NCBI GenBank assembly: GCA_028023455.1
Contig: JAQFVV010012673.1
Span: 602,567 to 666,566 of the forward strand
Reading direction: 5' to 3'
DNA: 64,000 bases
Source: Epiperipatus broadwayi
Lineage: Eukaryota > Onychophora > Udeonychophora > Euonychophora > Peripatidae
Shown piece by piece: positions 1 to 12,263 of the stretch. The first letter of the stretch is position 1, and the number at the start of each line of letters is the position of its first letter. The position numbers and the translations under genes were made by a program. Below the pieces are notes generated by a model. The model made no database searches, was not told where the DNA came from, and saw only the letters and a list, made by a program, of their open reading frames with translations.

Positions 1-467
1 GGATTGTCAATTCCTCAACAAGCTTTGTGATAAATGCTTAGCCAAATCCAGCATTTAAAATATTTCTATCAGGACCCCCCCCAAAGCTCTGATCATGGTT
101 TCATGCTTTGGCACTCCTCAGAGAGGTGCAAGGGTAGGTTCAGACAGTAGAGCTAAAAATACCAAACCAAAGCCAGCATTTATCTAGAAGCTATCTATTG
201 AGAGGAAAATCTAAAATTTTCAGACACCTACATGTCTTCAAACCCAGCTATCCAACTCAAATAGCTGAAAATTTCAGATTTTCCTCTCAATAGATAACTT
301 CTAGATAAATGCTAGCTTTGGGTTGGTATTTTTAGATCTAGTGTCTGAACCTACCCTAGCAGCACAACACCATGGTCAGAGGTAAGAGGGGGTTCCTGAT
401 AGAGTTATTTTAAATACTGGCTCTGGCTAAGCATTTATCACAAAGCTTGTTGAGGAATTGGCAATCC
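1..467. repeat. Family A foldback pair
   Basis: Two copies of one element lie head to head. The left arm (1-222) is antisense and the right arm (265-467) is sense, with a spacer of about 42 bp. The outer ends match as inverted copies, and so do the inner segments around 191-222 and 265-300. Related copies lie at 3444-3645 and 30484-30755. The right arm has lost the ribozyme core that the left arm keeps. No protein is encoded. Confidence 0.85.
87..125 (-). ncRNA. Hammerhead ribozyme motif, family A copy 1
   Basis: Read on the minus strand: stem I CUCU, box CUGAGGA (fits CUGANGA), stem II GUGC-CAAA-GCAU, box GAAA, a stem III segment close to the palindrome ACCAUGGU, triplet AUC, then AGAG pairing with CUCU. 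All invariant core bases are present. Stem II closes with a G-U wobble. This is a type I layout, open at stem I. Cleavage would fall after the C complementary to position 91. Activity is inferred from the fold only. Confidence 0.7.
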
Positions 468-479
468 TCATTGATAAAG

Positions 480-850
480 ATTTTAATAACTTTGTAAATT
501 TTATTTTTAATTAATCAGAGCTGTTTTTTTATCTCTATTTAATTAAAAAAAATAATCAAATCAGTACAATTAACTGGTTATCTTGTTTATTGTTCTTTGC
601 AAGAAAATTTGATTCTTAATTATAAAGAAATGTTAAGAATTTTATAATATTAATTTAAGTTCTTGGCGTGTTTTTAAAATGTATGATTAAGGAAAGAATT
701 GTTAACAATTATCTTTATAAAATTTTATCTAATTAGTTGTCAATAATTATCATGTAAGAGAAAGATTGTAATTCGCTTGTGGGCAAGATTGTTCTAAACT
801 ATATATATATGTAGGGGGGGGGTAAATTAATGACTATACCCAAGTGTCTG
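480..850. other. AT-rich spacer, nothing recognised
   Basis: Simple AT-rich sequence with a short TA run and a poly-G stretch near 815-825. I see no gene or repeat family here. Confidence 0.6.
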
Positions 851-985
851 AAGAGGGTATTCCTAACTTAACTGTTGAAGAGAGGCAGCAAGAGAATATT
901 CCTAACTTAACTGTTGAAGAGAGGCAGCCAAATCTTAATTCAGCTGCTGAAGAAATATTCCTAACTTAACTGTTGAAGAGAAAGC
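840..985 (+). repeat. Short coding-like tandem repeat
   Basis: The segment starting ATTCCTAACTTAACTGTTG occurs three times, at about 859, 897 and 955. One frame reads through the first two copies and the linker for about 40 codons, giving the repeated peptide IPNLTVEERQ, then stops. There is no start codon, so this may be a relic of a repetitive coding exon or a chance frame. Confidence 0.35.
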
Positions 986-1464
986 AGTGAAATTTTAATC
1001 CAGCTGCTAAAGATGAAAGAACCCAGAAGTCTTTACCATGTTGTGGCATAATGCAGCAGGAGTCTTTACCAAACTATTGAATAAAATAGCAGTTTTTTTA
1101 TTGAGTTTTTAGCATACTATGAGTTTAGCATTAAAAATGGTTGTGGACAATGAAATCCATGTGTTAGATTCAGCTAAAAGCTAGGCATCACTTCCTCTGT
1201 GTAACCTACATTTACTGGAATAAAATGTAGAAAAGAAAGTACTCCCCTAATATAGTTTGCAATCTTTCCTTCAACCAAGAGCATGGGCTTGTGTCTGTGC
1301 CAGTCTCTTCTGGAAAATCCAAGAAAAACCCAATGGACAAAATTTGGTATTTCTTTGTTTATCTGGAATTGCTACAGACCAGGAAAAGGACCCTTTAACC
1401 ATGCACATGTCTTAAAAAGACTTCCAGGAGAAGCTCAATTGAAAGGTCTCCATCAACACTTAAG

Positions 1465-1465
<1 letters not shown>

Positions 1466-1528
<63 letters not shown>

Positions 1529-1612
1529 CATCATCATCATTATCATTATTATTATTGTTGTTGTTTTATTGCTGTTGTTGTTTTATTGTTATTATCACTG
1601 TTGTTGTCATTG

Positions 1613-1677
<65 letters not shown>

Positions 1678-1720
1678 GTTACTGTTGTTGTTATCATTGT
1701 TGTTATTATTATTATTTTGG
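1466..1720. repeat. (ATT)n microsatellites
   Basis: Two long ATT/TTA runs (about 1466-1530 and 1616-1678) are separated by GTT/ATC variants. The poly-Tyr and poly-Leu frames across them are microsatellite artefacts. Confidence 0.95.
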
Positions 1721-1739
1721 GGGTGTGAACACTATATTT

Positions 1740-3440
1740 TTATTAATAGAAAATTTGTTTTTTTTTGTTTCATAAATGTAATGTTTTTTTTTTGTGTGTG
1801 TGGGTAAGAATTGACAATAGTAATTACTTCACTAAGTTAAAATGTTTCATATTGCTAGACATTTTGTTTGTTGTTCTTTTTAAAACCCAGTCAAATTTCT
1901 ATTACAAATGGTGAAATAGTTTTTTTTAAAAAGGAGAAAAAATATCTGCTATGAAGTTATTTTTTTTTATCTTGCTAAGGTGAATCAATGATTGTTGTCT
2001 TTGATTCTGAACATGTTTTTAATTAATTCTTAAATATTTCAAAGAAATTGATTTTGGAAATATTGCAAAAATAGAAAGAAGCATAACTATTTTAAAGAAA
2101 TAGCTTAATGAATTTAGAATTAATCCATGACTAAAGTCAACTAATTGGTTAATACAATTTTATCAAAGTATTTTTTTGATGACATGGGTGTTTTAAATGT
2201 CATACTATCATGCCATTTTTTCAGTGGTTGTTAATTAGTTATTAAATAATTGTTTTAAAAATATTTATTTTAGTCTTAATTTTTTTATTCTATCCAATTT
2301 ATATTTCATGAAGTGTAGTGTGCCCTTACACCATGACAGCTTATATTCTAGAATTTAGTTTTTTATGATCCCAATAAAACTAGTTATTTATAAGTAGGGG
2401 AAGTCCATGATTTTCTTAAGGTTATTTATAATAAGCTGATTTATTTATTTGTTTCACACTTGCTCACAATAAATTATAAAGTTTATTGCTTCCTGAGCAA
2501 GATTTGTTCATAACAACAATATAGAATAAGGGTATATTTAGTGTATGGGCATCAGTTGATGATGATGACTATTGTCCTGGATTGGCATGAAGAATATATT
2601 CTTTAAAATCTGTGCACTAAATTTTATTTTACTTTAGTTTCTATTAGATATTAAATTTATAATAGCTAGTACATCAAATGTTCTAAGTGGCCAGAGTATT
2701 GATGATAATCAGCATGTTTTGCATTCCAGCATTATTCTAATGGATTAGCACTTATGTTCATGCATCCATCTAATGTTTTCAATGATCTGCCCCAAGCTGG
2801 AAAGGCTAAATATGTTTCCTGGTTTATAGTAGACCCATTTTAAATCCAGTCACCAAATTGCCTGTTGATTTATTTTTATTGTTAATTATTTGTGGTGATG
2901 AATGAGCATTGCATATACTTATTTATAGTACTGGTTTAATTCTTATTTAATTATACTTATAGTTACTGTAGTGAATTAACTGCTCTGATCTCTGTGAGTG
3001 ATCTACCTTGCTCGTCACTATCATATTATTAAATTTTATATTTGTTTACTTGAGAGGATAAACATATAATTCCTCAGATGCCTGATGGTTTAAATCCTGA
3101 TTTTACATAGTGTTACAAATGGCTATCTATCTGAGAATTGTTGATGATTATATACTCGTGGCCTTCACCCCAGATATTATCCCCCCCTTATTTCCATGTT
3201 GTGTTACAAATGATGAGCCAACTGTGGGCTTGATATTGATCAGGTTCTGATGGCCAGTGACCACATAACTTGAATCTCAGAAATACACCTGAAAAGCAAA
3301 TTCTGTATTTTGATGCAGAATTAATGTAAACGTATTGCAGTGAAATGTGACAAGAGTATAGAGGATGCTATAAATAGTCAAATTCAGAGTCATAGATCAC
3401 ATGACCCTATTCTCTTAAGTTTGTAAGTTATAAACAATGA
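1740..3440. other. AT-rich intergenic DNA, nothing recognised
   Basis: Contains homopolymer runs and scattered short open frames, but no protein similarity, hairpin or repeat family that I can support. Confidence 0.55.
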
Positions 3441-3443
3441 GAA

Positions 3444-3645
3444 TTTCCAATTCCTCAACAAGCTTTGTGATAAATGCTTAGCCAGAGCCAGCATTTGAAA
3501 TATCTCTGTCAGAAACCCCCCAAACCCCTGACCATGGTTTCATGCTTTGGAACTCCTCAGAGAGATGCCAGGGTAGGTTCAGACACTAGATCTAAAAATA
3601 CCAACCCAAAGCCAGCACTTATCTAAAAGTTATTTATCGAGTGAA
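3444..3645 (-). repeat. Family A single copy, antisense
   Basis: Matches the left arm of the 1-467 foldback closely over about 200 bp, including the outer end, and stops near the position where that element turns back on itself. It is a lone arm and retains the ribozyme motif. Confidence 0.85.
3526..3564 (-). ncRNA. Hammerhead ribozyme motif, family A copy 2
   Basis: Minus strand: CUCU, CUGAGGA, stem II GUUC-CAAA-GCAU, GAAA, palindromic stem III ACCAUGGU, triplet GUC, then AGGG pairing with CUCU (one G-U). The GUC triplet is the preferred cleavage triplet. Stem II has a U-C mismatch, so this copy may be weaker than the 30.6-kb copy. Confidence 0.65.
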
Positions 3646-4329
3646 AAAGAGAACAATGCATGGTTCTGTATTTTCCAGCCCCTAAGACTCAAAGGAGCAG
3701 GGTTTTTGCAAAGATTTTTTTGTATATTTATTCCATATCAATGGCTGTTGTATCTTATAGTGTCTAAATAGAGACAGACCTTTGGGTATTTATGCTGCAT
3801 TGTATACTTCTAATCCAGTGACTGAATTCTGTTTCATCCCAAAACTGCAAGTCACTATGCATTTTTTTGCTGACATATTCTCATCAGATCTCTAAGAAAG
3901 GTTTTGATAAATGGTTTTTGACATGGACTTGAGTTTGTACATGTATATGTACTTATAACTAAGATACAATAAAATGGAAATCAGTCACACACATGAACAT
4001 GATATAACTGGAGAATAAAGCAGAAGAAATAAATTAATGAAGTAAAGTCAGGTATTGAGAAAATAAGATTGAAGGAAAGTCAGATTGGGGGTAATAATAA
4101 TAATTAAACAATTCAAAACAAAACAACACTCTCCATATAGTAGTATGAGATAGTGATCATGTGATGTTTAGTGGTAATAATAATATAATAGTCATGTGAG
4201 GTAAGGTGAAATATGGTTGCATGGAAGAGATGATGTTACACTTATTTTATGAAAGTTCAGATTTGTAGTTCCTGTGTATAAATAATTCAATACAGTTTTT
4301 TTGAAGAATAAATGTCTATAATAGAAACA

Positions 4330-5160
4330 TTTGTGCTAACAAGAGGAAAACTGAAAAAGATGAAAGAACATGATGCAAAAGAATATTTTCAGCAACCAAT
4401 AAAAGGAATTCAGAAAATAGAAGCTTCTATGTTATTCCAATTATTAGAAATGTTTAAAGACAATAGTAAAAAGACAAACCAATAAAGAGAAGAATAGAAT
4501 AAAAAGAGACCAACAAAGGGAAAATGACAATACAAAAAGAATAAAAAGTGACCAACAAAGAGAATAAGATAAACAAATAAAAGAGGAAAACAAAAATATA
4601 GATCAACAAAGAGAAAGAGAATAAAAGGAGAAAATATCAAAGAGAAGAGGATAATATAAATAATTAGCAAAGAGAAGCAGAAAATAAAAACATAACAGAG
4701 GAAATGTTGATAGAAATGAATGTACATATGCTACAGAAAATTGAGCAAAACTGTAAAGATATGGTTAATAAAATAACAGACTGAATCAAACAAATTACAG
4801 AAGTACTGAATGAAGTGAGACAAAACAAAGAACATATACAAGAAGTAATGGATAATAAAGTTAGCAAAGTGCTGGAGGCAATAGAACTTGTGAATAATGA
4901 AAGTCAATGAAGCCTGGAATGGTACAAGAGCATATAGGAGACCTGGCTATTCAAATTAAATTCATGCAGGTCAGGGATGATGATAGAAACAGATAAAAAG
5001 TAAAAATGTTGGAGGATTATTGTAGACAAGATGGTCAAACTGAGGAAAAAGCAGTCGTGTGTGCATTAAAAAAAAAGAAATTGAAAATAGAAAGGTAGGG
5101 AAGTAAAGATAGACACTCAATATTTAAACCAAATGCCTGGAATTGTAAATTAGTGGACAT
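4330..5160 (+). pseudogene. Decayed purine-rich coding-like stretch
   Basis: The plus strand reads as Lys/Glu/Asn/Gln-rich peptide pieces broken by many stops and frame changes, with repeated RDQQRE-like segments, followed by patches such as EHIGDLAIQIKFMQ. This resembles a ruined coiled-coil or gag-like frame of a retroelement, but I do not recognise a family. Composition bias alone could explain much of it. Confidence 0.25.
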
Positions 5161-5169
5161 TTCTGGGAA

Positions 5170-5484
5170 ATGCTAGTTGAAGCACCTATTGAATTTGTCA
5201 ACAGTCTGGAAAGACATTTTAGCATTAATGTGATGACTGAAGATGCAAATCTAGCAATAGATTGTAGCCATCTTCAAGGTGCATGGTGGAATTCACTATT
5301 TAACTGTCCTTATAATATTTATGAAGTTTCAAAAGAGCAATTAGGAAGTGTTACTGGAATGAGGTATACCAGAAAGGGAGAAAACAAAAAGTATCCCAAA
5401 AGATGTTTGCTCCTGGTGTTCTCCTCACTCCATTTTTTTAGAAAGCAAGTAGCAAAATGGATATCACTCACTGCAGATCTGTAA
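5170..5484 (+). CDS. Unrecognised 104-codon open frame
   Basis: An uninterrupted frame with normal amino-acid variety (for example NSLERHFSINVMTEDANLAI), directly downstream of the purine-rich stretch. It is longer than neighbouring chance frames and could be a surviving piece of the same dead element. I recognise no domain, signal peptide or membrane segment. It may still be a chance frame. Confidence 0.2.
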   Translation: MLVEAPIEFVNSLERHFSINVMTEDANLAIDCSHLQGAWWNSLFNCPYNIYEVSKEQLGSVTGMRYTRKGENKKYPKRCLLLVFSSLHFFRKQVAKWISLTADL

Positions 5485-5489
5485 ATAAT

Positions 5490-7260
5490 ATGAATATGAA
5501 GACACAGCTTCCTCTGCCATATTGAAAGGATATTAACTGGCACTGACAGGCATACAATTGAGCAGTTGAATAAACTGTTAAATGCATTTGACAGAAATAA
5601 AGCGCATATGCTGAAAAAAAAGGAGGATTTAAAACTCTAACTATATTGGCATACAGAGCAAAAAATAATCCACATATAAATGCTTCCAATATGAGAAGCA
5701 GAAAATTAAGACACCACCATGGTATCACAACAGAAGAAATGAAGTGCCACCATGGAAGATGAAGCAGAGAAGATCAACTGGTTATATCAATAGTTCTAAC
5801 AGAATCCAAATAATTTAAGATCCAGAAGGAGATCAAACCTTTACCAAGGAAACACACATCAGGAATATGATTCATCACCCTGTGAAAGAACACAAATAAT
5901 TGGACAAACCAGGAGTAGATCACTTCACAACACAGATAAATTATTATTGGAGAACTGATCATGATTCTCGGTCTTTCCAGGCAGAGTGCAATTATACTTT
6001 TGACCAAGGAAACAAACAAAGCAAACTGATGAAACTGAAACCAAGGAAAGAAGATACGTCAAGGAAATTTGGAGTAAATATTAGGAATAACTGTAGCATG
6101 GCTTTCAGTGCTGATGGTTGATGGTGATATGCTTACAGACATAAGCATGATGCTCCAATGTTTTATAAATTAAAAACAGTTGCTAAATGAATTCACATTG
6201 ATCAGAAGTATAATAATTATTGAAAGATGGAAAATATTAAAGAAAAGGATAAAATAAATAAATTATAGGCACAAAGAAATTACAGTTTTATTCAATATTG
6301 CAGGAGTAAGCTGAAATCTTTCAAAAACAATGATGAACAATATCCCAATTTTATTGATTTCATAGGTACTAATCCAACTAATACAATGAATCATGGCTTA
6401 CAATCCTTTGTACATTGTTGAAATTAGTCCAATATTTAACAGTCATTGTGTCTATGATAGAAGACCTATCTAGATATCAATGATATCTTTAAAGAAACTA
6501 AAAATGCCTCCTATTTCAAATAAATATGAAAGACCAAATCAGAGATAGCTTAAAAGTTGTACAATTTTAAATATTGAAGTAAAGAAAAAGAATATGCAAG
6601 AAAAAATGTACAAAAGAAGAAATAAATTTAAGAATAATTAAAACTATTACCAATTAATGTCTGAAAGTGCCATGAACTATAGGATGACATGTCTGACAAT
6701 AAAAAAAAAATTCTAAAGTATAATCTTTAAGGAATAATCTAAATTATATATTACATGAAGCCCTAAGAAAAAATTTTATAACAATGACACCCCATGATCT
6801 CTTTTGGATAATATTAGTATTTTTTTTTTAAATGGTAACATAACCAATATTAATTTTTTTATTATCATTTATTCTCAGATTTTATAAAAATACTTAATTT
6901 AAATATATTTTAATGTCAATGTCAAATAACATTATATAATATCTTTGGTAAAAGAAAATTTGTGTAGACATTATTTTATCATTAAAAATTATTTTATCAT
7001 TAAAAGTCTAGTAGATGTATATAAATGTATTCTTTAATACAAATAGTAACTAATAGATATACATGTATACAGAACTTTCCAGGACAGGGCATGGATTGAA
7101 ATATAGTAAATAAGATACCATAATATCTTAGTACAAATTTGATTAATTTAATTTTAATAACATGTTCAATATAGGAAGATATGGATAAGTTATACGCTGT
7201 TCCATTTAAAGATATATTTCTATTAAAAACAACGAGATGCATGATTTTAAGTAGAAAGTT
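5490..7260. other. AT-rich DNA with short open frames only
   Basis: Frames of 60-86 codons occur on both strands (for example 5900-6121 plus), but none shows a recognisable domain. No repeat family was recognised. Confidence 0.45.
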
Positions 7261-7284
7261 AAATTTTCCCTGAAGATTTATGAT

Positions 7285-7540
7285 GATGGTGTTCTAGTTG
7301 TCAAGAATCTAAGTGTCAAGGTTTGAATTCCATGCCACTACTGTCACTGGTCAAGCCAGCAACACCCGAAGAAGACGGAGATTATACCTCTCAGAACATT
7401 GTGCATATACTAACTTGTTTGATGTGCTAATACTAACAATTGAATGTATTTGGAATATTTAAATAAAAGTTAATTTTTTAAAGACATTCAATACTCATTT
7501 TAGATGATGAAAATAGTCCAATATAAAAAATACAATTAAA
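7285..7540 (+). repeat. Family C tRNA-derived SINE, diverged
   Basis: Shares the body and tail of the SINEs at 14.6 and 62 kb: a B-box-like GGTTTGAATTCC, then the AGCAACACC-GAAGAAG segment, a TACTAAC segment, a GTTTAAATAAA-like tail and a terminal part ending GATGAAAATAGTCCAA. The hammerhead core is damaged (CCGAAGA instead of CUGAAGA, and the GAAA box is lost). Confidence 0.7.
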
Positions 7541-7954
7541 TTCTCCCTGTTTTGTTTATGTACTTTCATACGTAACCATGTTATTTTTTTATTAAGTTTA
7601 AATCTCAATATTTTTGGCACTACCCTATCTAAATCTGGATGTGTGTATGTGCATAAACAATATATATAATAGCAAGATCATATATGACATTGATTATAAC
7701 AAAACTACATGATGATTATATATATATATATATATGATAGTAATATAGATAAAGAATGATGATAATTATGAAATATAAAGTAATTACTTATAAATACGTA
7801 TGAATTAAGAACAATATAACATACTGCCAATAAACACTGTAAAGTATATGGAATGTTAGAATTAGTAGAATTCAAACTCAGAAATGTATAATGTAAATAG
7901 AGAATTTAAAAGAGAGCAGTTCATTAGATATAATTTGATAGTAATGATATTATG

Positions 7955-8135
7955 GATGGATGAAAGTGATGTCTGTAATCCTTTGCCTCTCTTCTTCATA
8001 CCAGAACTGAAAACTTCCTTATTTCATTCATCTATCTCATAGGTAGTCTTTTCCTAGAATGCTTACAATCACTTGGGATCCAATATAAAATATCAACTGT
8101 CCATCTATAACTGTCTTTTTCCTAGGAGTATGTCC
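7955..8135 (-). pseudogene. RTE-type LINE C-terminal remnant
   Basis: On the minus strand a broken frame reads YWIPSDCKHSRKRL, then MNEIRKF, then RREAKD. This is the pattern found at the extreme C terminus of RTE-clade LINE polyproteins (W-P-R-D-x-K-R, W-x-x-E-I-R-K, R-x-A-x-D). Several stops interrupt it. The same segment occurs at 50855-51024 plus and about 59300-59440 minus, so it is a dead 3' fragment of a multicopy LINE. Confidence 0.6.
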
Positions 8136-8179
8136 AGCTTAGCTCCATTTCACAAATTCTATATCTTAGATGAACAATT

Positions 8180-8930
8180 ATCTACTACAGACCACTTAAA
8201 GTATAGTTTTATAATGGATTAATGACATCTTCTTGGACTAACTAGGTCAGTACCATATTAAGTATGATTGAAAGTTCCAATTCTTTTTAATAAGTATGTC
8301 ATCATAAGTATAGAGAAATGATTTTTTTTTTTAAATTTACATCTTTGACCCTTATTAATATTTGTGGTTTGGAAGATATTCTTCCAATTATTTGTTTTCT
8401 CTACTTTTTGTATTTTTTTTTTTTTTAATATAATAAGAGTTTATGAAAAGGGATTAAACTTTTATTAGGCTAGTCGCGGCAATTTATTCACTTTTATTCT
8501 ATATAACATAAAAATAAATATCCACACAAATAAGCATATATCCTGTCATTTAATATGGTTTACTATAATGAAGAGTGTACGATTGTTTGTTTATTTTTAA
8601 TGTAAGTTTAATCTTGTCATCAATAAAAAACATTAAGTACATTGTATAGATGAGAAAACAATTTTTTGAGTTGGAATTATAAATTATTTAATCGTATATT
8701 TAAAAAGCAAAACTTTTTTTAATCATTATTTAATAAAGTGGTTTAAAGATCACGTAAGAATTTTTCAAGATGTCTTTTTTATAATAATGCTGAAATTCTA
8801 TCTAAAAAAATTTTAAATGTTATTTAAGTTTTTTTCTTCTAAACATTAAAAAAAATCCTTTTATGTTTAGAGTAATATGCATATAACAGATTAAACAAAA
8901 TATCAATGACACGTCATATTATAGCTACTA
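8180..8930. other. AT-rich DNA, nothing recognised
   Basis: Includes an oligo-T run near 8408-8426. No gene or repeat family was recognised. Confidence 0.5.
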
Positions 8931-8934
8931 TTAG

Positions 8935-9260
8935 ACACCTAGAAATATAATATATAGGGTATATGAACACAGACTTTTACACGACCCACCTCTCACCACT
9001 CTTATCTCATATCACTGATACACTAGAACACATATATGTTGAAAAGATAAATAATCCCCAATATCCGTATTTCATGCTAAATCAGCATTCATCAATTGGT
9101 CCAGATTATCATCTCTGCACATATATACAATAAGTGTTCAGTTATATATTAAGATAACCAATCTTCATACTTTAATGGACAGGCTTTAATCCATTCCACA
9201 CTCCAACTCTTCAACCATCCATCCAATTGAAAATCTGATGATGGAATGCTCAAAGGCCAC
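8935..9260 (-). repeat. Family B element, antisense copy
   Basis: Shares the family B body with copies at 11.3, 33.3 and 49.4 kb, including the CCATTAAAGT-type upstream part and the ribozyme zone. Its downstream end belongs to the subfamily shared with 33.3, 38.4 and 39.5 kb (the segment ending in a CACACGACCCACC-type motif on the plus strand). Confidence 0.8.
9051..9109 (-). ncRNA. Hammerhead motif, family B, core-mutated
   Basis: Minus strand: distal stem I AUAAUC pairs with GAUUAU, proximal CCAA pairs with UUGG, stem II AUGCU/AGCAU, then GAAA. The first box reads UUGAUGA, so the invariant C3 is changed and the copy is probably inactive. The distal stem differs from the 44-kb copy but still pairs, which is compensatory evidence for the fold. 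Confidence 0.6.
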
Positions 9261-9309
9261 CCTGAGGCCGAGATTAGAAATACAGAAATGGTAAAAAGTT
9301 AATCCATAA

Positions 9310-10070
9310 TATTTATATTATGCATACATCTTTAATAAAAATGTTAAGAAATAATGTACAGGAAGTAGATGGCAATTGTTCAATACTGTATAAAACATCA
9401 CCAGACAGGTTTTAAGCCGCAAAAGGGTACAAGATAGAGCTTTATTAATTAATTGGAGTGTTGGTGCCCAAATCTTCTGAATAGTTTAATATTTGAAGAA
9501 GGACAGTCTTGAAAATAATGCTTGCACTCACTAAAAGAAAATAAACTAGCAACATCATGTTCATCTGTTTGATTTTTTTTTTCAATTAGTTTTCAAATTA
9601 AATAATTTTTAAAAACTTCAAACTTTATATAACATCAAATACATTTAGCGATTAATAATAACATACAGGTTATTAGATCAAACAACCTTTCCAACTATCA
9701 GTATTACTCTTCTGCCTTCTTTAGGGGTTTATCTGCATAATTAGGTACAATATCATAGAAATTGAACCAGTTACTTTTATATTTATGACTTTTGAAGTCA
9801 CATGAAGCTCTAATTAACTAGCTAAACACAATAGTTTTTTAGTGGACATTTTATCTATTTACCTATGATGTTCTTTTTGATTTCACCATATTTGTTAAGG
9901 GTAAGATTAATGAATGGATTTTAAACATTATAAATTGTTACGTTATGATGTAAGCTGCTCACATGACATTGGCAAACAATCCTATAAGCTAATATAGTGT
10001 GATAAATCTTAATGTTGAAAATTATTCAGTACTCTCCTCTATAAGAAAAACAAAGTACAGTCAGGTGAAC
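9310..10070. other. AT-rich DNA, nothing recognised
   Basis: No gene, hairpin or known repeat family is visible. Confidence 0.5.
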
Positions 10071-10074
10071 CTTT

Positions 10075-10735
10075 GAATTTAAAGAGGCTGCTTGGATGAT
10101 TAGAGTGTCACATTAAATTCAGTATCTATGATTCTAATGATCACTGGCTCAATGTGAATGCTAGAAATCTAATTAGGCTTCTGTTGAATCTAAAGAAGCT
10201 ACTTGGATGATTAGAGTGTCACATTAAATTCAGTATCTACGATTCTAATGATCACTGGCTCAATGTGAATGCTAGAAATCTAACTAGGCTTCTGTTGAAT
10301 TTAAAGAAGCTACTTGGATGATTAGAGTGTCACATTAAATTCAGTATCTATGATTCTAATGATCACTGGCTCAATGTGAATGCTAGAAATCTAACTAGGC
10401 TTCTGTTGAATCTAAAGAAGCTACTTGGATGATTAGAGGGTCACATTAAATTCAGTATCTATGATTCTAATGATCACTGGCTCAATGTGAATGCTAGAAA
10501 TCTAACTAGCTTCTGTTGAATTTAAAAAAGCTACTTGGATGATTAGAGTGTCACATTAAATTCAGTATCTACGAATCTAATGATCACTGGCTCAATATGA
10601 ATGCTAGAAATCTAACGAGGCTTCTGTTGAATTTAAAGAAGCTACTTGGATGATTACAGTGTCACATTAAATTCAGTATCTATGATTCTAATGATCACTG
10701 GCTCAATATGAATGCTAGAAATCTAACTAGGCAAG
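10075..10735. repeat. 111-bp minisatellite, six units
   Basis: Units start at about 10075, 10186, 10297, 10408, 10518 and 10629, giving a period of 111 bp (one unit is 110 bp). Units differ by only a few substitutions, for example GAATTTAAAG against GAATCTAAAG at the start. There is no spacer variation of CRISPR type, no long open frame and no hammerhead core that I can find. Confidence 0.97.
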
Positions 10736-11189
10736 TCAGTAACACTTAAATAAGGCAGGAGAATAATATTATTCAAAATATTGTCGTGGTGTTCTACATT
10801 GTTGGATATATTTGAAAAGTTTGAATAAAATGTGAATTATTATAAAAAATAAAAGATAGGTGATAGAAATAGTTCAATATGTAATTACTAATTTAAACAG
10901 CTATAATTAGTAATAAAGAGTACTGAGAAAACATATGTTATAAAGAACTGTGCCAATAAACAGAAAACTAGTAGGTAATAAATTAAAACAGTAGTTAATA
11001 AAATTGACTTTTCCAAATAGAATATCTATGGAAAAGTTGTTAATTGACAGCTTCAGATTTGTAATATGAATTGCATAATAGAGAAAAGGGGTTGGCAGAA
11101 ACCAAAAATGGAAAAGAAGATGGCCGCAAGTATGAGAAATAATCAAACAAATCAATATTCACACATTATGAATTATTGTAATAACAGCT

Positions 11190-11250
<61 letters not shown>
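11190..11250. repeat. (AAT)n microsatellite
   Basis: Pure AAT run of about 20 units, directly at the downstream end of the family B array. Confidence 0.95.
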
Positions 11251-11251
<1 letters not shown>

Positions 11252-11390
11252 ATATAATATTTAAATACATGTATATTGTCAATACTAAATGTAATTTTAA
11301 GAAACTTGAACTCTGACCTTCACACTGCCCACAGCTATCCAATCTGTCTTATACACCTGATATGTATGACCACTTACATGTGAAAAAGGT

Positions 11391-11452
11391 AAATGATCCC
11401 CAATATACATATTTCATGCTGAACCAGCACTCATCAGTTGGCCCACATCACT
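11391..11452 (-). ncRNA. Hammerhead ribozyme, family B, core intact
   Basis: Minus strand: proximal stem I CCAA/UUGG and distal UGAU/AUCA, box CUGAUGA, stem II GUGCUG-GUU-CAGCAU with a closing G-U pair, box GAAA, a short stem III (AUAUGUAU) and triplet AUA. All invariant bases are present. It is a type I motif within a tandem repeat. Confidence 0.78.
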
Positions 11453-11863
11453 ATCTCCAACACATATATACAATCACTGCTCAGTTTATATGAAAATAGC
11501 AAATCCTCAAACTTTAATGGACAGGTTTCAATCTTCTTCATTCTCCAACTCTTTAGCCATCCATATCATTGAAATTCTGAGGATGAAATGATCAAAGTCC
11601 TCAATGATGCCAATATTATTGTTATACCCATGTTGACCTTAAGTTAATCTGATCCTTCACACATAGAACTTTAATATATCCATTTAATTATACAGAAGAG
11701 GAATGGGCAAAATACAAACTGAATATGTAATATTTAAATACATGTATATTGTCTACAGTAAATGTAATTTTAGGGGGCTTTAAGTCAGACTATCAAACTC
11801 TCCACAGCTATCTAATTCATCTTACACAACTGACATACATGTTCACATACATGTGAAAAAATA

Positions 11864-11921
11864 AATGATCTCCAATATATGTATTTCATGCTAATCAGCA
11901 TTCCTCTGTTGGTCAAATCTC
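11864..11921 (-). ncRNA. Hammerhead motif, family B, broken core
   Basis: The flanking stems (CCAA/UUGG) and the GAAA box are present, but the first box reads CAGAGGA instead of CUGANGA. Probably inactive. Confidence 0.55.
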
Positions 11922-12204
11922 CAACAAATATATACAATCACTTCTCAGTTTATATTGAGATAGCAAATCCATATAATTAAATGGGAATATTAAGGTCCTA
12001 TGTGTGAGGTGCCAGATTGACTTAAGATTAACATGGGTATGATAATAATATTGGCATCATCAAGGGCTTTGAGCATTTTATTCTTGGGGTTTTCAATAGT
12101 ATGGATGGCTGAAGAGTGGAGAACATTAAGCCTTGTCCATTAAAGTTTGAGGATTTTCTATCTCAATATAAACTGAGCAATGATTATATATAGTGTTGAA
12201 GATT

Positions 12205-12263
12205 GTGATCTGAACCAACTGATGAGTACTGCTTCAGCAAAAAATATATATATTGAAGATCAT
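12205..12263 (+). ncRNA. Hammerhead motif, family B, broken second box
   Basis: Plus strand: UGAUC pairs with GAUCA, CCAA with UUGA, and CUGAUGA is intact, but the second box is lost (A-rich instead of CGAAA). Probably inactive. The UGAUC/GAUCA stem against UGACC/GGUCA at 44 kb is a compensatory change. Confidence 0.6.

Noticed and set aside
4410-4867. Minus-strand frames of 105 and 67 codons, Phe/Leu/Ile-rich
   Set aside because: They are the complement of an A-rich, purine-rich plus strand. The membrane-like composition is a base-composition effect.
10075-10735. Regular repeat array considered as a CRISPR
   Set aside because: Units are contiguous 111-bp tandems without unique spacers, in a eukaryotic repeat landscape.
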